Shown: piece by piece, positions 41,523 through 51,228 of the stretch
Layout of the letters: each line of letters starts with the position of its first letter
How positions within the stretch are numbered: position 1 is the stretch's first letter
Assembly (NCBI RefSeq): GCF_011764545.1
Contig: NZ_AP022870.1
Coordinates: 1 to 64,000, forward strand
Direction of reading: 5' to 3'
DNA length: 64,000 nucleotides
Source of the DNA: Phytohabitans flavus
Lineage (GTDB): Bacteria > Actinomycetota > Actinomycetes > Mycobacteriales > Micromonosporaceae
Position numbers and translations under genes: made by a program
Notes under the pieces: model-generated
What the model saw: only the letters and a program-made list of their open reading frames with translations
Databases searched by the model: none
What the model was told of the DNA's origin: nothing

Positions 41523-41800
41523 TCACGACTTTGCCGGGGCCCTGCCTGGCCCACCAGCGAGCGTGGCGTCGGCCGGGGCGAAGAGGTTTGCGGCGATCGC
41601 GCGGTGGATGGCGGGTAGCAGGAGGTCTTCGCGGAGGTAGATGGCGCCGGGGTGGTCGGGCGTAGTGGGTTGGCCGCGGGTGTTGCGCGGTCCGTGGCAG
41701 CCGTAGTAGATGCGGTCCTCGCGTCGGGTGCCGCTCATGCGGCGTCCGCATTGCTGGTGGCGCGCCCTCCCCAACGACCGCAACGTCGCAGCGGAGACGC
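41523..41800 (-). pseudogene. serine recombinase zinc-ribbon fragment
   Basis: The minus strand reads CGRRMSGTRREDRIYYGCHG and AIYLREDLLLPAIHRAIAA, the zinc beta ribbon and following helix of large serine recombinases. Catalytic and recombinase domains are absent. It abuts the decayed STAND gene, so an older integration event probably truncated both. Confidence 0.65.
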
Positions 41801-41884
41801 GGTGCACATTGTCGAGCACGACGGTGACGCTCAGCCCTTCGTCGCAGAACAGGGCAGAGAGCAGCGTGAGTAATTCCAGACCGC

Positions 41885-42745
41885 TTGCCGCCGGCAGCGT
41901 CGCGCGCCGGACGTCAACCCGACTAGGAATCGAGCGACCAGCTCGCGGGCCAGGGACGACGTCAACGCCGGGCCGGTTAGTTCCCCGACGTCGAAGTACG
42001 CGGCGCGGTTGGGGAAGGGTGAAGCATCGCCGCGTAAGAGGCCCAGGCGGTCTTACTCGCCCCCGACACCCCCACCACCAGCCGCACTTTGTCCGGCGCT
42101 TGCAGGTCTAGCTCGATGTTCTGCCGTCGATAGTCCACGGGGGTTGCGGAAAGTCCTGGAGCTGCACGACGACTTGCTCAAGAAACTCACGCACCTGGGC
42201 CTGCGTTACCGCGTGGCCGCCGTCCCAGAGGGCTAGGTACTGGGCGAGCTCGGCGAGCTTGAGCGCTAGGGTCTCCGGTCTCAGGCTCGGGAAGGGAATC
42301 GACCCCCGCCTGCGCGACACACGCCCGTATCGCAGCGGCAAGGTTGGGTCATGGCGCTGGCAGTTGTAACCCGGCGTGCGTGTCGGGACCGCCGGGCCAC
42401 AGGACGGCGACATCCGCCGGCCACATCGGCTGCGCCAGCCGGGCCTGCAATTCGGGCCCAGGTTGGATGTTGCTGACGACAACGAACCAGGCTGCACCCG
42501 GTCGCCGACCCTCGGCGTGCTCCTGGCGTAGGGCAGCAAAGCGCGGTAGCACCCCGTTCAGGTCGCTGAACCAAAGTGGACGCTCGCGCGTCTTTACCTG
42601 CACATACACCCGGGACGCGGCACGGATAAGCTCAACATCCTCATCGTGCTCCACTACGAGTGTGTCGGTGCCGGTCAACTCCATCGCTAACATGCACGCC
42701 ACTGCGTACAGGTGCTGGTAGCTGAAGCCACGGTGGGTCGCCCTC
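41885..42745 (-). pseudogene. decayed DUF4297-type nuclease plus STAND NTPase gene
   Basis: Reading the minus strand across frames: RGFSYQHLYAVACMLAMEL and VVEHDEDVEL, then RVYVQVKTRERPLWFSDL (DUF4297/Cap4-like dsDNA nuclease core with Q-V-K). A linker AELAQYLALWDGG and VREFLEQVVVQLQDFPQPP follows, then a P-loop KVRLVVGVSGASKTAWAS and YFDVGELTGPALTSSLARE. At least four frame switches are needed and the C-terminal sensor repeats are missing. Intact relatives are anti-phage STAND proteins with nuclease effectors. This copy is dead unless the region is badly assembled. Confidence 0.65.
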
Positions 42746-43513
42746 GATCCGCGTCAACTGTGCGGAGTGCCGGACCAATTCCTGTGGCCTTTGGCGGGTG
42801 CTCCATGGCAACCAGCCTGGCTAGTCAGTTGCCGAGGGAGTAGGAGCCTCTGCCGATCGGGGGCGCGCGGGCGCGATCTTCACCGCTGGCAGGCATCGCC
42901 ACTTCGGACCTGCACCGGCCCAGGGGTGATCGGTTTCCGTAGGGTAGGCGGTCGTCGAGTCGCCGGCGGGCGAGGTGGGGGCTTTCGGCCACGAGACCAC
43001 CTCCGATGATCTGTCGAACCAGGTTTGTGTCGGCAAGGCTGAGTTGGGCGACGTGGACGTCGATCTTGGTGGATGGCGGCGTGGTACGGGCCGTACGTCA
43101 TCACTTCGAAATTTCGGCGGCTGGGTTGGCCTGCGGCGGCGGTCGGTTGCCGCTGGTGCTGCCAGAAGGGCTTACCTTGTAGTGACACGGATGGCGCGTC
43201 GAGCGCGGACCATCTGGATGATCTCGCCGTTGGTCTGGCAGTGGCAGGCGCGCCGTGCCCGGCGGCCGTCCGTCATGGCGGAGCCAGGTCCGAAGAGGGT
43301 GTCGTACTCCAGCTGCCGGATCGCGAAACGGCGATTACGACACCGCGTGATCGTCGGCGTATTTCGTATCCGCGAGTTTGACACCACCTTGCCGAGCAGT
43401 CGTGAGCGTGACCGGCGATCAGCTCCTCTTCGGTTCGTTGACGACGTCGATACCATCGGTGTCGAACGCGGGACGTATGCACCTCCTGCCCGTCACCTCC
43501 GGAGGTGCCCACG
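42746..43513. other. region with no supported gene upstream of the two-gene cassette
   Basis: About 770 bases. Frames are short or compositionally odd. Minus-strand YDTLFGPGSAMTD (near 43260-43300) is the only protein-like segment and is too short to name. The promoter for the cassette at 43514 should lie in the right part. Confidence 0.4.
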
Positions 43514-44500
43514 GTGGCCGTACCCATCGTCCCGGTTGTGACCGTCATCGCGACCAGCGCTGCCGGAACCGCTGGCCTGCTTGCAGGAGCTGCCGGCGGC
43601 ATAGATTTTCGACGAGCTCACGCCCGGAAACGTGAACATGAGGCACTTCACGCAGGTCGCTACGCCGAGCATCTCGCCGAAGTCGAACGTGCGAACGCGG
43701 CGCTGCATACACTCGGCCATACGCTGCGACGGGCCAAGCATGACGTCCGTGACAGGATCGGCGACTTCCTCGCTCGGGTCAACGTCCCCGCCCGCTCGGA
43801 CGGCTATCCGATCGTTGACGGCGTCACCTTCACCAACGAGCATGCTCTCGCGGCAGCGAACCGTGACGTCGATGTGAGCCCCTGGGTCTGCGGTGCCGCC
43901 AGCGCCGCCGCAGCCGGTACCGCAACACCGATGGTCCTGCGCGCCGCCGCGCAGCAGTGGGGAACGGCCAGCACGGGCGCACCGATCATCGGCCTGCACG
44001 GTGCCGCACGTCAGGCGGCAACCGATGCACTCTTCGGAGGCGGTAGCCGGGCCTCCGGCGGCTACGGCCGTGCCGTCGGCGCCAAGATGCTGAAAGCCTC
44101 CGCGATCGGCCCGGGACTCTTCGTGGTCGGCATTACGCTGATGACCCAAGGGATCAGGCAGCTCGAGGCTGCCGATGATCTCCGGCAAGTCGTCGAGCTC
44201 AAGATCAAGAAACTGAACCGGCGCGACGAAGTCCTACGCGGCGTACAAGGCTGGGCGCAGGAAAAACACGACACCATCACCCGTGCGATCGACGACGCCA
44301 CAGACGCCCTCGACATCCTGGAATCCGAACCGTACGACGAAAGCGTGCACTTCCCGCGTTTCCAGGAAGCGCTGATGTTGACCACAACGGTGCGGCTCCT
44401 CGTCGAGATAGCCATTGCCGAGTCGGACACCATCGTCGGCGATGACACCGATGAGCTCGCCTTCACTTACCGTGACGACAAGGAGACACCGGATGCCTGA
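43514..44500 (+). CDS. membrane protein of unknown function, cassette gene A
   Basis: A 328-residue protein. N-terminal helix (VVTVIATSAAGTAGLLAGA), then a charged helical region (RKREHEALHAGRYAEHLAEV), two Ala/Gly-rich hydrophobic segments (VCGAASAAAAGTATPMVL; ASAIGPGLFVVGITLM) around a glycine-rich linker (LFGGGSRASGGYGRAVGA), and an acidic helical C-terminus. The GGGSxAxGGxG pattern recalls membrane-inserting glycine-rich proteins of unknown role. The GTG at 43514 has GGAGGTG 6 bases upstream. The stop overlaps gene B by 8 bases, so both are made together. Confidence 0.7.
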   Translation: MAVPIVPVVTVIATSAAGTAGLLAGAAGGIDFRRAHARKREHEALHAGRYAEHLAEVERANAALHTLGHTLRRAKHDVRDRIGDFLARVNVPARSDGYPIVDGVTFTNEHALAAANRDVDVSPWVCGAASAAAAGTATPMVLRAAAQQWGTASTGAPIIGLHGAARQAATDALFGGGSRASGGYGRAVGAKMLKASAIGPGLFVVGITLMTQGIRQLEAADDLRQVVELKIKKLNRRDEVLRGVQGWAQEKHDTITRAIDDATDALDILESEPYDESVHFPRFQEALMLTTTVRLLVEIAIAESDTIVGDDTDELAFTYRDDKETPDA

Positions 44501-44942
44501 ACAGAACCGTCTTGGCGCGGCCCGCCGCCCAGCAAAGACCGTCACCGTCACCGCTGCCCCGGCCGAGAAACTCAGCGCAGCCGAAGCAGTCACCGCGCTC
44601 ACCCAGCTCGTAAACGCGGTCGCCGACGTCATCAAAGTCCGCCAAATCGAACGAACGAACCGGGAAAGAATCCAAGCCGACCGCGACGAAGAAGGCGCGC
44701 GCGTCGAAGCAACGACCACGATCATGCGTGACTTCTTCGACCGGTTCTACAGCGAACGCCGCGACGTGTACTCCCACCTGTTCGACAACCTCGACCACGC
44801 ACGTGCCGCCGGCGACATCCAAGCGATGCAAACCGCGGTCACCGGCATCGTCGAGTTCTCCCGCACCTCCCCGTTCGCGATGATCGGCGACGGCAGCACG
44901 CTGCGAACCATGATGAGCGACGGCACCGTATTCGAGGTATGA
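44493..44942 (+). CDS. helical cytoplasmic protein of unknown function, cassette gene B
   Basis: A 149-residue protein. A basic disordered start (RRPAKTVTVTAAP) is followed by long helices (EAVTALTQLVNAVADVIKV, RVEATTTIMRDFFDRFYSER, YSHLFDNLDHARAAGD, TGIVEFSRTSPFAM). AAGGAGA precedes the ATG by 7 bases. No cysteine, HTH or enzymatic motif is seen. The overlap with gene A suggests a partner or immunity/antidote protein for it. Function unknown. Confidence 0.7.
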   Translation: MPEQNRLGAARRPAKTVTVTAAPAEKLSAAEAVTALTQLVNAVADVIKVRQIERTNRERIQADRDEEGARVEATTTIMRDFFDRFYSERRDVYSHLFDNLDHARAAGDIQAMQTAVTGIVEFSRTSPFAMIGDGSTLRTMMSDGTVFEV

Positions 44943-45440
44943 GCTCTTGGACCATCGGGCCGAGCGCGCACCGCACTCGACCCCGCACAGGCGGGCTTCG
45001 CCGTGGCCTGGCCCTCGACGTCACTCGGTCGTGAAATGGAACCGGCCACGAAGAAACCGCCACTGGCGTGAAACCCGGGCCGCCATCACGCTGACAATCC
45101 CTGACCGAAATCCATCTCTCGCCATCTTCTAACCGCCAGAGATAGCGAGAACCTACAACCGCGCGGCGGCGGCAGTGGAGCAGTGGTGCGACCCACCCTG
45201 GCGCAACCGTCTCCCGCCGCTCTTGTTATGTTCTCCAGACCAGAATTCCGCGCAACCAACCCCATTCACGCCTGCGCATCTCACTGCGAACTGGCCTCCG
45301 GCACGCAATCGCCTCCTCATGACTTTGACGAGAAACGCTAGGCCGATCCTCCCAGGCAATCGTTGTGTATTGACAGAAATAGCGAGAGGGTCTAGCTTAC
45401 ATCTACCGCGTGATCTTTCCTTGCTGGTGTGCGATAACAT
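44943..45440. other. gap between cassette and AT-richer insert
   Basis: About 500 bases without a gene; GC falls towards the right. No hairpin of terminator grade was noticed after 44942. Confidence 0.35.
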
Positions 45441-46460
45441 ATGCAGATGCTCCCCATCAAGGTACTTCCCACAGTCTTGCGCTTTATCGATGACATCGAC
45501 GCCACGGTCGCCGGAAGATTGATGCGAAAGAAGCCGTGGGATGAGGTCTCTCTTACAAGCCTGCTTTGCGATCTCCTAGATGACGAAACTTCTGACGACT
45601 ATAAGCGGTCATATTCTTTGAAGGAATTTCAGGCAGACCTGGAACTCGCCATGCCGCTCGCTAAGTTTGATTGCAGTCTTAGGACTCACGAATATCCCAC
45701 AAGCCTTGAGCGTTGGGTAACCCAGTCGGACGTCGGAATGATATTAACCTACATCGATCACTTCCTGCCTTACCGATCTTGGACGATTCCTTGGCTTCTC
45801 CAGGCAAAGCGCGTTTACCCAAACAAACGTACGGGCCTCTTTGACGAATCTTCCGCGTTTAAAGCCAAGAATCCAGATCAGCACAATCGGATGGCTGCCT
45901 TGAACAAGAGGCTGGGGTACGGGGCGGTCAAGTATCTCCTTTACTGCCCCCGTCCGCAGGTTCTTGATCAACTCACGGCGGTGAAGTTGGCTCATTTGAG
46001 GGACGTTGCCTTGAGCGATCAGATCTTCGATTACGCTCCCGGCCTCGCGCTTCATCAGGATATGGCGAGCGGTGGCGATACGCTCGCGGCCGGAGTCTTC
46101 GTTGCGAATCTCGAGTCTGTACCCGCGACACTCCGAGCGACCCACGAGAGCATATTCCACAGCACAATACCGCTATCATGGTTCTTGACGTTCCAATTCG
46201 CCAACGGAAATCAGTACCGTGAAGGTTGGCGTCCACTGGAACTACTTGGTGTAGACACCCATGCCATTGACGACGACTCTGCTATCGAATTCGCTGGGCG
46301 GCTCGCCTCGGGTGATGTTGAGGCTGTAAGGGAGATTGCGGTAATGACTGGACGCCAGGGGGAGGTTGACCCAATCCCGATACTTCCAGCGCACACGCTT
46401 CGCATCAGCATGGCGGTTGGAGACCAAGCCGACCCTGAGCGCCGTGTTATTGGTGGGTAG
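45441..46460 (+). CDS. hypothetical protein with a possible PD-(D/E)xK-like nuclease core
   Basis: A 339-residue protein, clearly less GC-rich than its neighbours. Near residue 97 QSDVGMILTYIDHFLPYRSW runs into TIPWLLQAKRVYP; the D...QAK spacing on a beta-strand resembles a PD-(D/E)xK nuclease with a Q-x-K variant. Other segments (LLYCPRPQVLDQL, FVANLESVPATLRATHESI) are not recognised. It converges with the PIN/DUF4935 gene (ends 46460 and 46562). ATGs at 45441 and 45447 are both possible and the ribosome site is weak. Codon use suggests recent transfer. Confidence 0.6.
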   Translation: MQMLPIKVLPTVLRFIDDIDATVAGRLMRKKPWDEVSLTSLLCDLLDDETSDDYKRSYSLKEFQADLELAMPLAKFDCSLRTHEYPTSLERWVTQSDVGMILTYIDHFLPYRSWTIPWLLQAKRVYPNKRTGLFDESSAFKAKNPDQHNRMAALNKRLGYGAVKYLLYCPRPQVLDQLTAVKLAHLRDVALSDQIFDYAPGLALHQDMASGGDTLAAGVFVANLESVPATLRATHESIFHSTIPLSWFLTFQFANGNQYREGWRPLELLGVDTHAIDDDSAIEFAGRLASGDVEAVREIAVMTGRQGEVDPIPILPAHTLRISMAVGDQADPERRVIGG

Positions 46461-46561
46461 CTAATCTACTCGTGCTTTGTCCCCGCCAACATCGCCAAGA
46501 GTGTGTGCATGTATCGGTCGCTGTCATTAGCGCCCTTGGGCATCATCAACGCGGCTTGTCG

Positions 46562-47615
46562 TTACCTGTGCTGATCTTGAATCTCCTTCTTGAAGGACCA
46601 GCGCCTGATAGACGTAGGAACAGTGGCGGCACCTGCCGAACGGAGGTCAACTTTGGCGATCTCAATGTCCTGGTGTGGGGTTATTCCGATGATGGAGATG
46701 TGCTCGATTTGAACATTGTATATTCCCTCGCCTCCATCTCTGTCGTTCATTTCCGCCGAAACGGTTCCAGACACGAGACCAATCGGATCGGAGTACTCCC
46801 CCACCCCGGTTCGACCAGCTTGAATTCAAACGACGCGGACAGCGACGAGGCATGAGGATTATCGGTCAAGAAACGAAAAACCTTGAAGTCCTCGCAGCCG
46901 CCAACTTGGAAGCTTCCGTACTCACCGACAACGTCCCACAGGGCCTGCTTGGTGTAGTCCTGGAAGACGTCGATAGAGTATGTTTCTAGTGCTTCAGGCT
47001 TACCAGCCTCGAAGTGGTTAAGGAGATCTTCGACTTTGTGAAAAGCGGTGATGGCGCACTCCGCATCCTCGGCCTCTCGTAACAGATTCGGGGCGAGAGC
47101 CTTGGACTTATCGTAGAAGGCTGCATCTTCGGTGACAAAGTAGACTTCGTTGAATGCTGCTGCCCTGACGACCAATCGCCAGAGGAGCGAATCCTTGTAT
47201 TGTTGGCTGACGCGAGAGTTGGGAGACTCCATCGCGAGGACCATCTTTCCTGCTCTAACGTGGTCCTCGTCGCTTGCTTTGATTTCGACGGCTAGGTCGT
47301 CGAGTTCATCGAGTCGGCCCTGAAACGCCTTACGGACGTCATCCGCGCTGACACGTGAAACGTCGATGGCCTCGCCTAGGATTTGGCGAATTTCGCCGAG
47401 CCCTTGACTGACCTTCTTGTGCGCAACTTCGTATTTTCGACCAGATGAAGTTGGACTTCGTGTCGAACAATATCTGGCAACAGGAGAGTTAAATTGTTGC
47501 GGCGAAGCGCAAACAGCAGGGACGCAGCAAGACCGTGCCGCAGCATCGGCATGCGATCCCATTGATTTGTGTCCAGTATGACGACAGCGTCGGCGTAGAT
47601 CTCCACGGGAACCAT
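46562..47615 (-). pseudogene. PIN-domain (DUF4935-like) protein with two homopolymer frameshifts
   Basis: Frame 1: MVPVEIYADAVVILDTNQW and LLLPDIVRHEVQLHLVE, a PIN-domain start with the first acidic residue. Frame 2: KYEVAHKKVSQGLGEIRQIL, KDSLLWRLVVRAAAFNEVYF and VTEDAAFYDKSK, the later PIN acidic motifs. Frame 3: EYSDPIGLVSGTVSAEMND to IQDQHR (end 46562). One A added at 47434-47437 and one G at 46798-46802 (plus-strand T and C runs) join all three into 351 residues. PIN proteins of this type are RNases in TA or defence settings. The start at 47615 has GGAGG 10 bases upstream. Confidence 0.75.
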
Positions 47616-48178
47616 CTAAGCGAAACCTCCGCCTTTCCGCCAGGTAGCTGAGCAACCCGCGTCTGCAAAGGCCGTGGGCCACAAGCGGTACCCGCGCTCG
47701 CGACAACCTGCGCCATTGCGGGGTCCTACGGTCGCTGCCAAGATCATGCACTCGCGTGCGATCCCGCGCTCCGGGCGCCCGACTGGTCACGAGTGAGCGG
47801 ATGTCGGGCGACAGCGCTGGCGGCCACGACGACCTTGCGAGGAGTATCGGGCGCATCGCTGCCCACGCTGCGGCCTCCGTTGAGGCTCAGGCTGTCATCG
47901 ACGTGTTCGTGGTGTCGACCGTTGCTGGCGTAAGCCGGATCAGTGGTTCCACTCCCGCATTCTCGACGGGGTCGGTGAGTCGATCAAGGCACACCCACCT
48001 AGCCACGATCCGCGCGGCAGCCAGCGGGCTGGGGATCGCCGGCACGTTGCCGTCCGTGGGCAGGCGTGCCGGTACGGACCGTGGGTGATCCGTGGGTGAT
48101 CGATGGTTCTGGCACTGGGCGTCAGGACGCGGCATGACATAGCATTCTGGCATGGCGCTGCGCCGTACAGGGCAGCAA

Positions 48179-48202
48179 AAGCAGCACCGACCGGTGCTGC
48201 TT
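48179..48202. repeat. near-perfect palindrome
   Basis: AAGCAGCACCG (48179-48189) and CGGTGCTGCTT (48192-48202) are exact complements separated by two bases. In RNA it would be a tight hairpin; in DNA it could be a dimer binding site or an element end. No gene is adjacent. Confidence 0.6.
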
Positions 48203-48392
48203 GGTATCAGGCGAAAGTGCCCAGTTTATTCTCTTAATCCGCTGGTTCATCGCGCTGCCGCCGCCTGCGAACCGCGGTGATGGCCACATCGGGCCCCTGA
48301 ACAGGGAAAACGCGGTTCTTATCCTGCCATGTATGGTCCAATGGTTGTCACAATAAGAACCACCCTCGGCGTTTGAGCGTGGCCGTGCCCGT

Positions 48393-48424
48393 CGGAGGCA
48401 AAGGCGGCCGCAGCTTTGCCTCCG
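48393..48424. repeat. 11-bp inverted repeat
   Basis: CGGAGGCAAAG (48393-48403) pairs with CTTTGCCTCCG (48414-48424) around a NotI-like GC-rich 10-base centre. It is in the gene-free stretch, with role unknown. Confidence 0.6.
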
Positions 48425-49128
48425 GCCAACGGGCTACCTTGCGGTTCGTCGCGGCGCGTGGTTCTCGCCGTTGGCAGGAAAGGTTGGTCAGGCAGCAGCG
48501 CACTCTACTGCAGGCTGGCGCTGGAGACGGCCCGAGCAGCAGCCCCGCCGACTTGGGTCAAGCCCGTCGCTGATGGGCCCGCAGACGAACGTTGACACGG
48601 TCAGCGTCACTCCATACGGGAGCAAGCTCATCGGGGGGCAGTTGACGTAAGACGGTTATCGGGCAAGATGCCATAGTGAGCGACTGTCCACTTGTACCGA
48701 GACCGTCGTGCCAGGGTCCGCGCGGGCGGTCTTCCGCTCTACCGGTTGGCTTGGCTCGTCCCCAGGTAATTGTTGGCTGCACACTCGGACGGCATGGCCG
48801 TCACGGCCCGATGCGCGCACGCCAGCCAGAGCCGAGACTGGCCGACTCGCCAGGACGGCTGGGAGTCGGCCAAGCGTCGTCGCGAGCTCCTAACGCACCG
48901 TAAGAGTCCCTATGTGCTGGCGTACGCCTACCGCTTGTGCTTCAGGAGGTCGGTCGGGCTCGCAGCGTTACGGCGAGCAGCGCACACCTTTCCGCCGGCC
49001 GGACTTGAACCTGTACGAACTGCCGGCAAGATCGGCCGTCCCCAGCAGCGCAGGACGAGCTTGCCGACAAGCACCGCAGCGACCTCGCGAGCGTGGCCAT
49101 CTACATGGCCGCTCGGCTCGGCGTCTTA

Positions 49129-49335
49129 TCACCGAAACCTGTACCGCCGTCCGCCCCGGCCCCGTGGGTGGCGCATCAACCAGAACTGAGCCAGCACCGG
49201 CAGGGCGAAGCTCAGCTCTCGCAGAGCCGCGTATGCGCACTCGGGTCCCAGCCACCATCCGGCGGCGGCCAACGCCAGCAGCACCGCGCCAGCGGTCCAA
49301 ACGAACGCATCTACCGGATGGGGGAGCCTTCGCAT
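49129..49335 (-). CDS. small two-helix membrane protein
   Basis: A 68-residue protein, MRRLPHPVDAFVWTAGAVLL, then ALAAAGWWLGPECAYAAL and SFALPVLAQFWLMRHP, ending in a basic GRGGRRYRFR tail. GGAGG lies 6 bases before the ATG at 49335, which is strong for this region. It is divergent from the TPR gene at 49492. Function unknown. Confidence 0.5.
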   Translation of the reverse strand: MRRLPHPVDAFVWTAGAVLLALAAAGWWLGPECAYAALRELSFALPVLAQFWLMRHPRGRGGRRYRFR

Positions 49336-49491
49336 GGTCATCCTCCAACTTGGAGCGACCCGCTCGCGCGCAGCCGAACATGGCGGGCGATGTCGATTCA
49401 CCACTTCAAAGTGTTGGCATCTTGACAGACAGCAGGCTGGCTGGTGGGCCGGTCTTAGGTTGGTCCCGGTGTGGCTGAAAGGGGGCCGCGG

Positions 49492-50949
49492 ATGTCTGGG
49501 GCCGAGCAGTTGATAGCCGCGCTGACCCGTCGTATCCGTGCGTTTGAGCTGGGTGAGCGGGGCGCGGTTCTCGATCGGATGGCATTAGTCGAGGTCGACG
49601 CCTTGTTCGAGCACGTTACGGATGCTGAAGACGGTGTTCCGTTCGACGCGGTGCGCGTGGTGGCGTGGCTCTACTGGTATCGCTATCAGGCGCAGCCTGA
49701 CGAGAACAGCGACTTGGAGGCGGCTCTCAGGCTATTTTCTCCTATGGCTGATGTGGACCCTCGGACGGTGCCCGTGGTGGTGCGGCAGTACCTGGCCAGT
49801 GTTGCTGATCGTAGCTCGGACCTGGAGCAACGGGCTCGGACGGCCGTTGACCAGCTGCAGCGGGCCATGAACAGTGACGACATCGAGGCATTGAATCAGT
49901 CCATCGCGCTGTTGGCTGACACCGTAACCGTCTCACCGGCCGATTCGGACGGCCGCGCCGCGTTGCTGTCGATGCTGGGTGTCGCGTTGCGAGTTCGGTT
50001 CGAACGCACTGGGGCCGAGGCGGACATTGACAGGGCGGTGCGGGTCGGCCGGGAGGCGGCTGCAGCCACAAGCAGCGGTCACACTGACCGACGGGGCTAC
50101 CCGTCGAACCTTGGCGGCACACTGCAGACTCGGTTCGGACACAGTGCGGACCTTGCGGACCTCGACGAGGCGACACGGGTCAGCCAGGAGGCAACTGCCA
50201 CCATCCCTGACGAGCACCCCGACCGCGCTGCCATGTTGACCAACCTCGGCCTCGCATTGAGGACCCGGTTTGCGCGAATCGGGGACGTCGTGGATCTCGA
50301 CGAGGCGATACGGGTCGGGCAGCGGGCGATGGCTGCGATGCCCGATGACCAGCCCGACCGCCCGGCGATGCTGTTGAACCTAGGCGGCTCCCTGGATATG
50401 CGGTTCGAATGCACCGGTGCCATCGTCGACCTTGATGAGGCGATCAGGCTTTGCCGCGAGGCTGTGGCCGCCATGCCGGGCATCCACCCGGACCGCGGTA
50501 CGCACCTGTCAAGCTTGGGCACCGCGCTGCAGAGGCGATTCGCTCGTACCGGAGCCGACGCGGACCTCGACGAGGCGATACGGGTCGGCCGGCAGGCAGT
50601 CGCTGCGACCTCTGCCGGCCGTCCGCGTCGCGCCGCGCATCTGTCCAACCTCGCAATCGCGCTGCGGAGCCGGTTCACGCGGACCGGCGCCGACGCCGAT
50701 CTCGATGAGGCGATACGGGTCGGCCGCGAGGCGTTAGCCGTCACGCCCGACGACCACCCGCCCGGCGAACCACCTGCTCCGCTGCGTCCGCCGCCCGAGC
50801 CCGCTCCGATGGACCTCGACGTCCGCCTCCCGGCTTACGTACTGCGATGTCGTGCTCGCACAACCAGCGCAGGACAGTGCCGACTGCCACGCTGTACTCA
50901 ACGGCGATCGTCTTCGCTGATAGCTTCTCAAGCTCGTACAAGCGCTTGA
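49492..50949 (+). CDS. TPR protein, truncated; likely lost a C-terminal effector domain
   Basis: The first ~420 codons hold an N-terminal helical domain and then about six near-identical repeats of ~49 residues (PDRAAMLTNLGLALRTRFAR, DLDEAIRVGREA). In actinomycetes such TPR arrays usually precede a CHAT caspase-like protease. Here the array ends at ATPDDHP-like sequence near 50757 and the frame continues as proline-rich and antisense sequence to a stop at 50949. So the effector end was replaced by a foreign segment. AAAGGGGG precedes the ATG at 49492. Confidence 0.75.
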   Translation: MSGAEQLIAALTRRIRAFELGERGAVLDRMALVEVDALFEHVTDAEDGVPFDAVRVVAWLYWYRYQAQPDENSDLEAALRLFSPMADVDPRTVPVVVRQYLASVADRSSDLEQRARTAVDQLQRAMNSDDIEALNQSIALLADTVTVSPADSDGRAALLSMLGVALRVRFERTGAEADIDRAVRVGREAAAATSSGHTDRRGYPSNLGGTLQTRFGHSADLADLDEATRVSQEATATIPDEHPDRAAMLTNLGLALRTRFARIGDVVDLDEAIRVGQRAMAAMPDDQPDRPAMLLNLGGSLDMRFECTGAIVDLDEAIRLCREAVAAMPGIHPDRGTHLSSLGTALQRRFARTGADADLDEAIRVGRQAVAATSAGRPRRAAHLSNLAIALRSRFTRTGADADLDEAIRVGREALAVTPDDHPPGEPPAPLRPPPEPAPMDLDVRLPAYVLRCRARTTSAGQCRLPRCTQRRSSSLIASQARTSA

Positions 50950-50977
50950 GAGTCGGCTTATTGGGAATAGGGTGCAC
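50760..50977 (-). pseudogene. helix-turn-helix fragment inserted into the TPR gene end
   Basis: From a GTG at 50977 the minus strand reads HPIPNKPTLKRLYELEKLSA, KTIAVEYSVAVGTVLRWLCE, HDIAVRKPGG, a homeodomain-like HTH of the kind found in recombination or HNH-associated proteins. After about 50 residues it degenerates into antisense TPR sequence. It is an orphan fragment lying head-on against the truncated TPR gene. Confidence 0.5.
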
Positions 50978-51228
50978 CGTGTAGGCACTCTACGCGATAC
51001 CTCTGACGATGCCAGGATCGTTCAGAGCGGATCATGATCTACATGCTTCGCCCGTTATACGGGTGCGCCGGGGAGCCGGACGCCCCTACCTCGACGCGGT
51101 TCGACCGGGATCGCGTCCTACGTGGCCATCCGGCCCGATCGACTTTGCCGTACGACGCCAGCCGGCGCATTCCCCTGAGGACGAAGGCGGCCCCTTTGGG
51201 TATTGGGCAGAGGGTTACGTCGAAATAG

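Larger units (their letters stand above)
47640..49128. other. 1.5-kb region without a supported gene
   Basis: No frame here has both a ribosome site and protein-like composition. It contains two perfect hairpins (listed separately) and a direct repeat CGTGGGTGAT (48082-48091 and 48092-48101). It could be a relic of an element end. Confidence 0.4.

Noticed and set aside
42975..43541. A 188-codon plus-strand frame upstream of the two-gene cassette
   Set aside because: Composition is arginine/serine-rich and low in structure, there is no ribosome site, and it overlaps the better supported start at 43514.
47887..49478. Several 60-190 codon frames on both strands
   Set aside because: None has a ribosome site together with protein-like composition except the small membrane protein at 49129-49335, which is listed.
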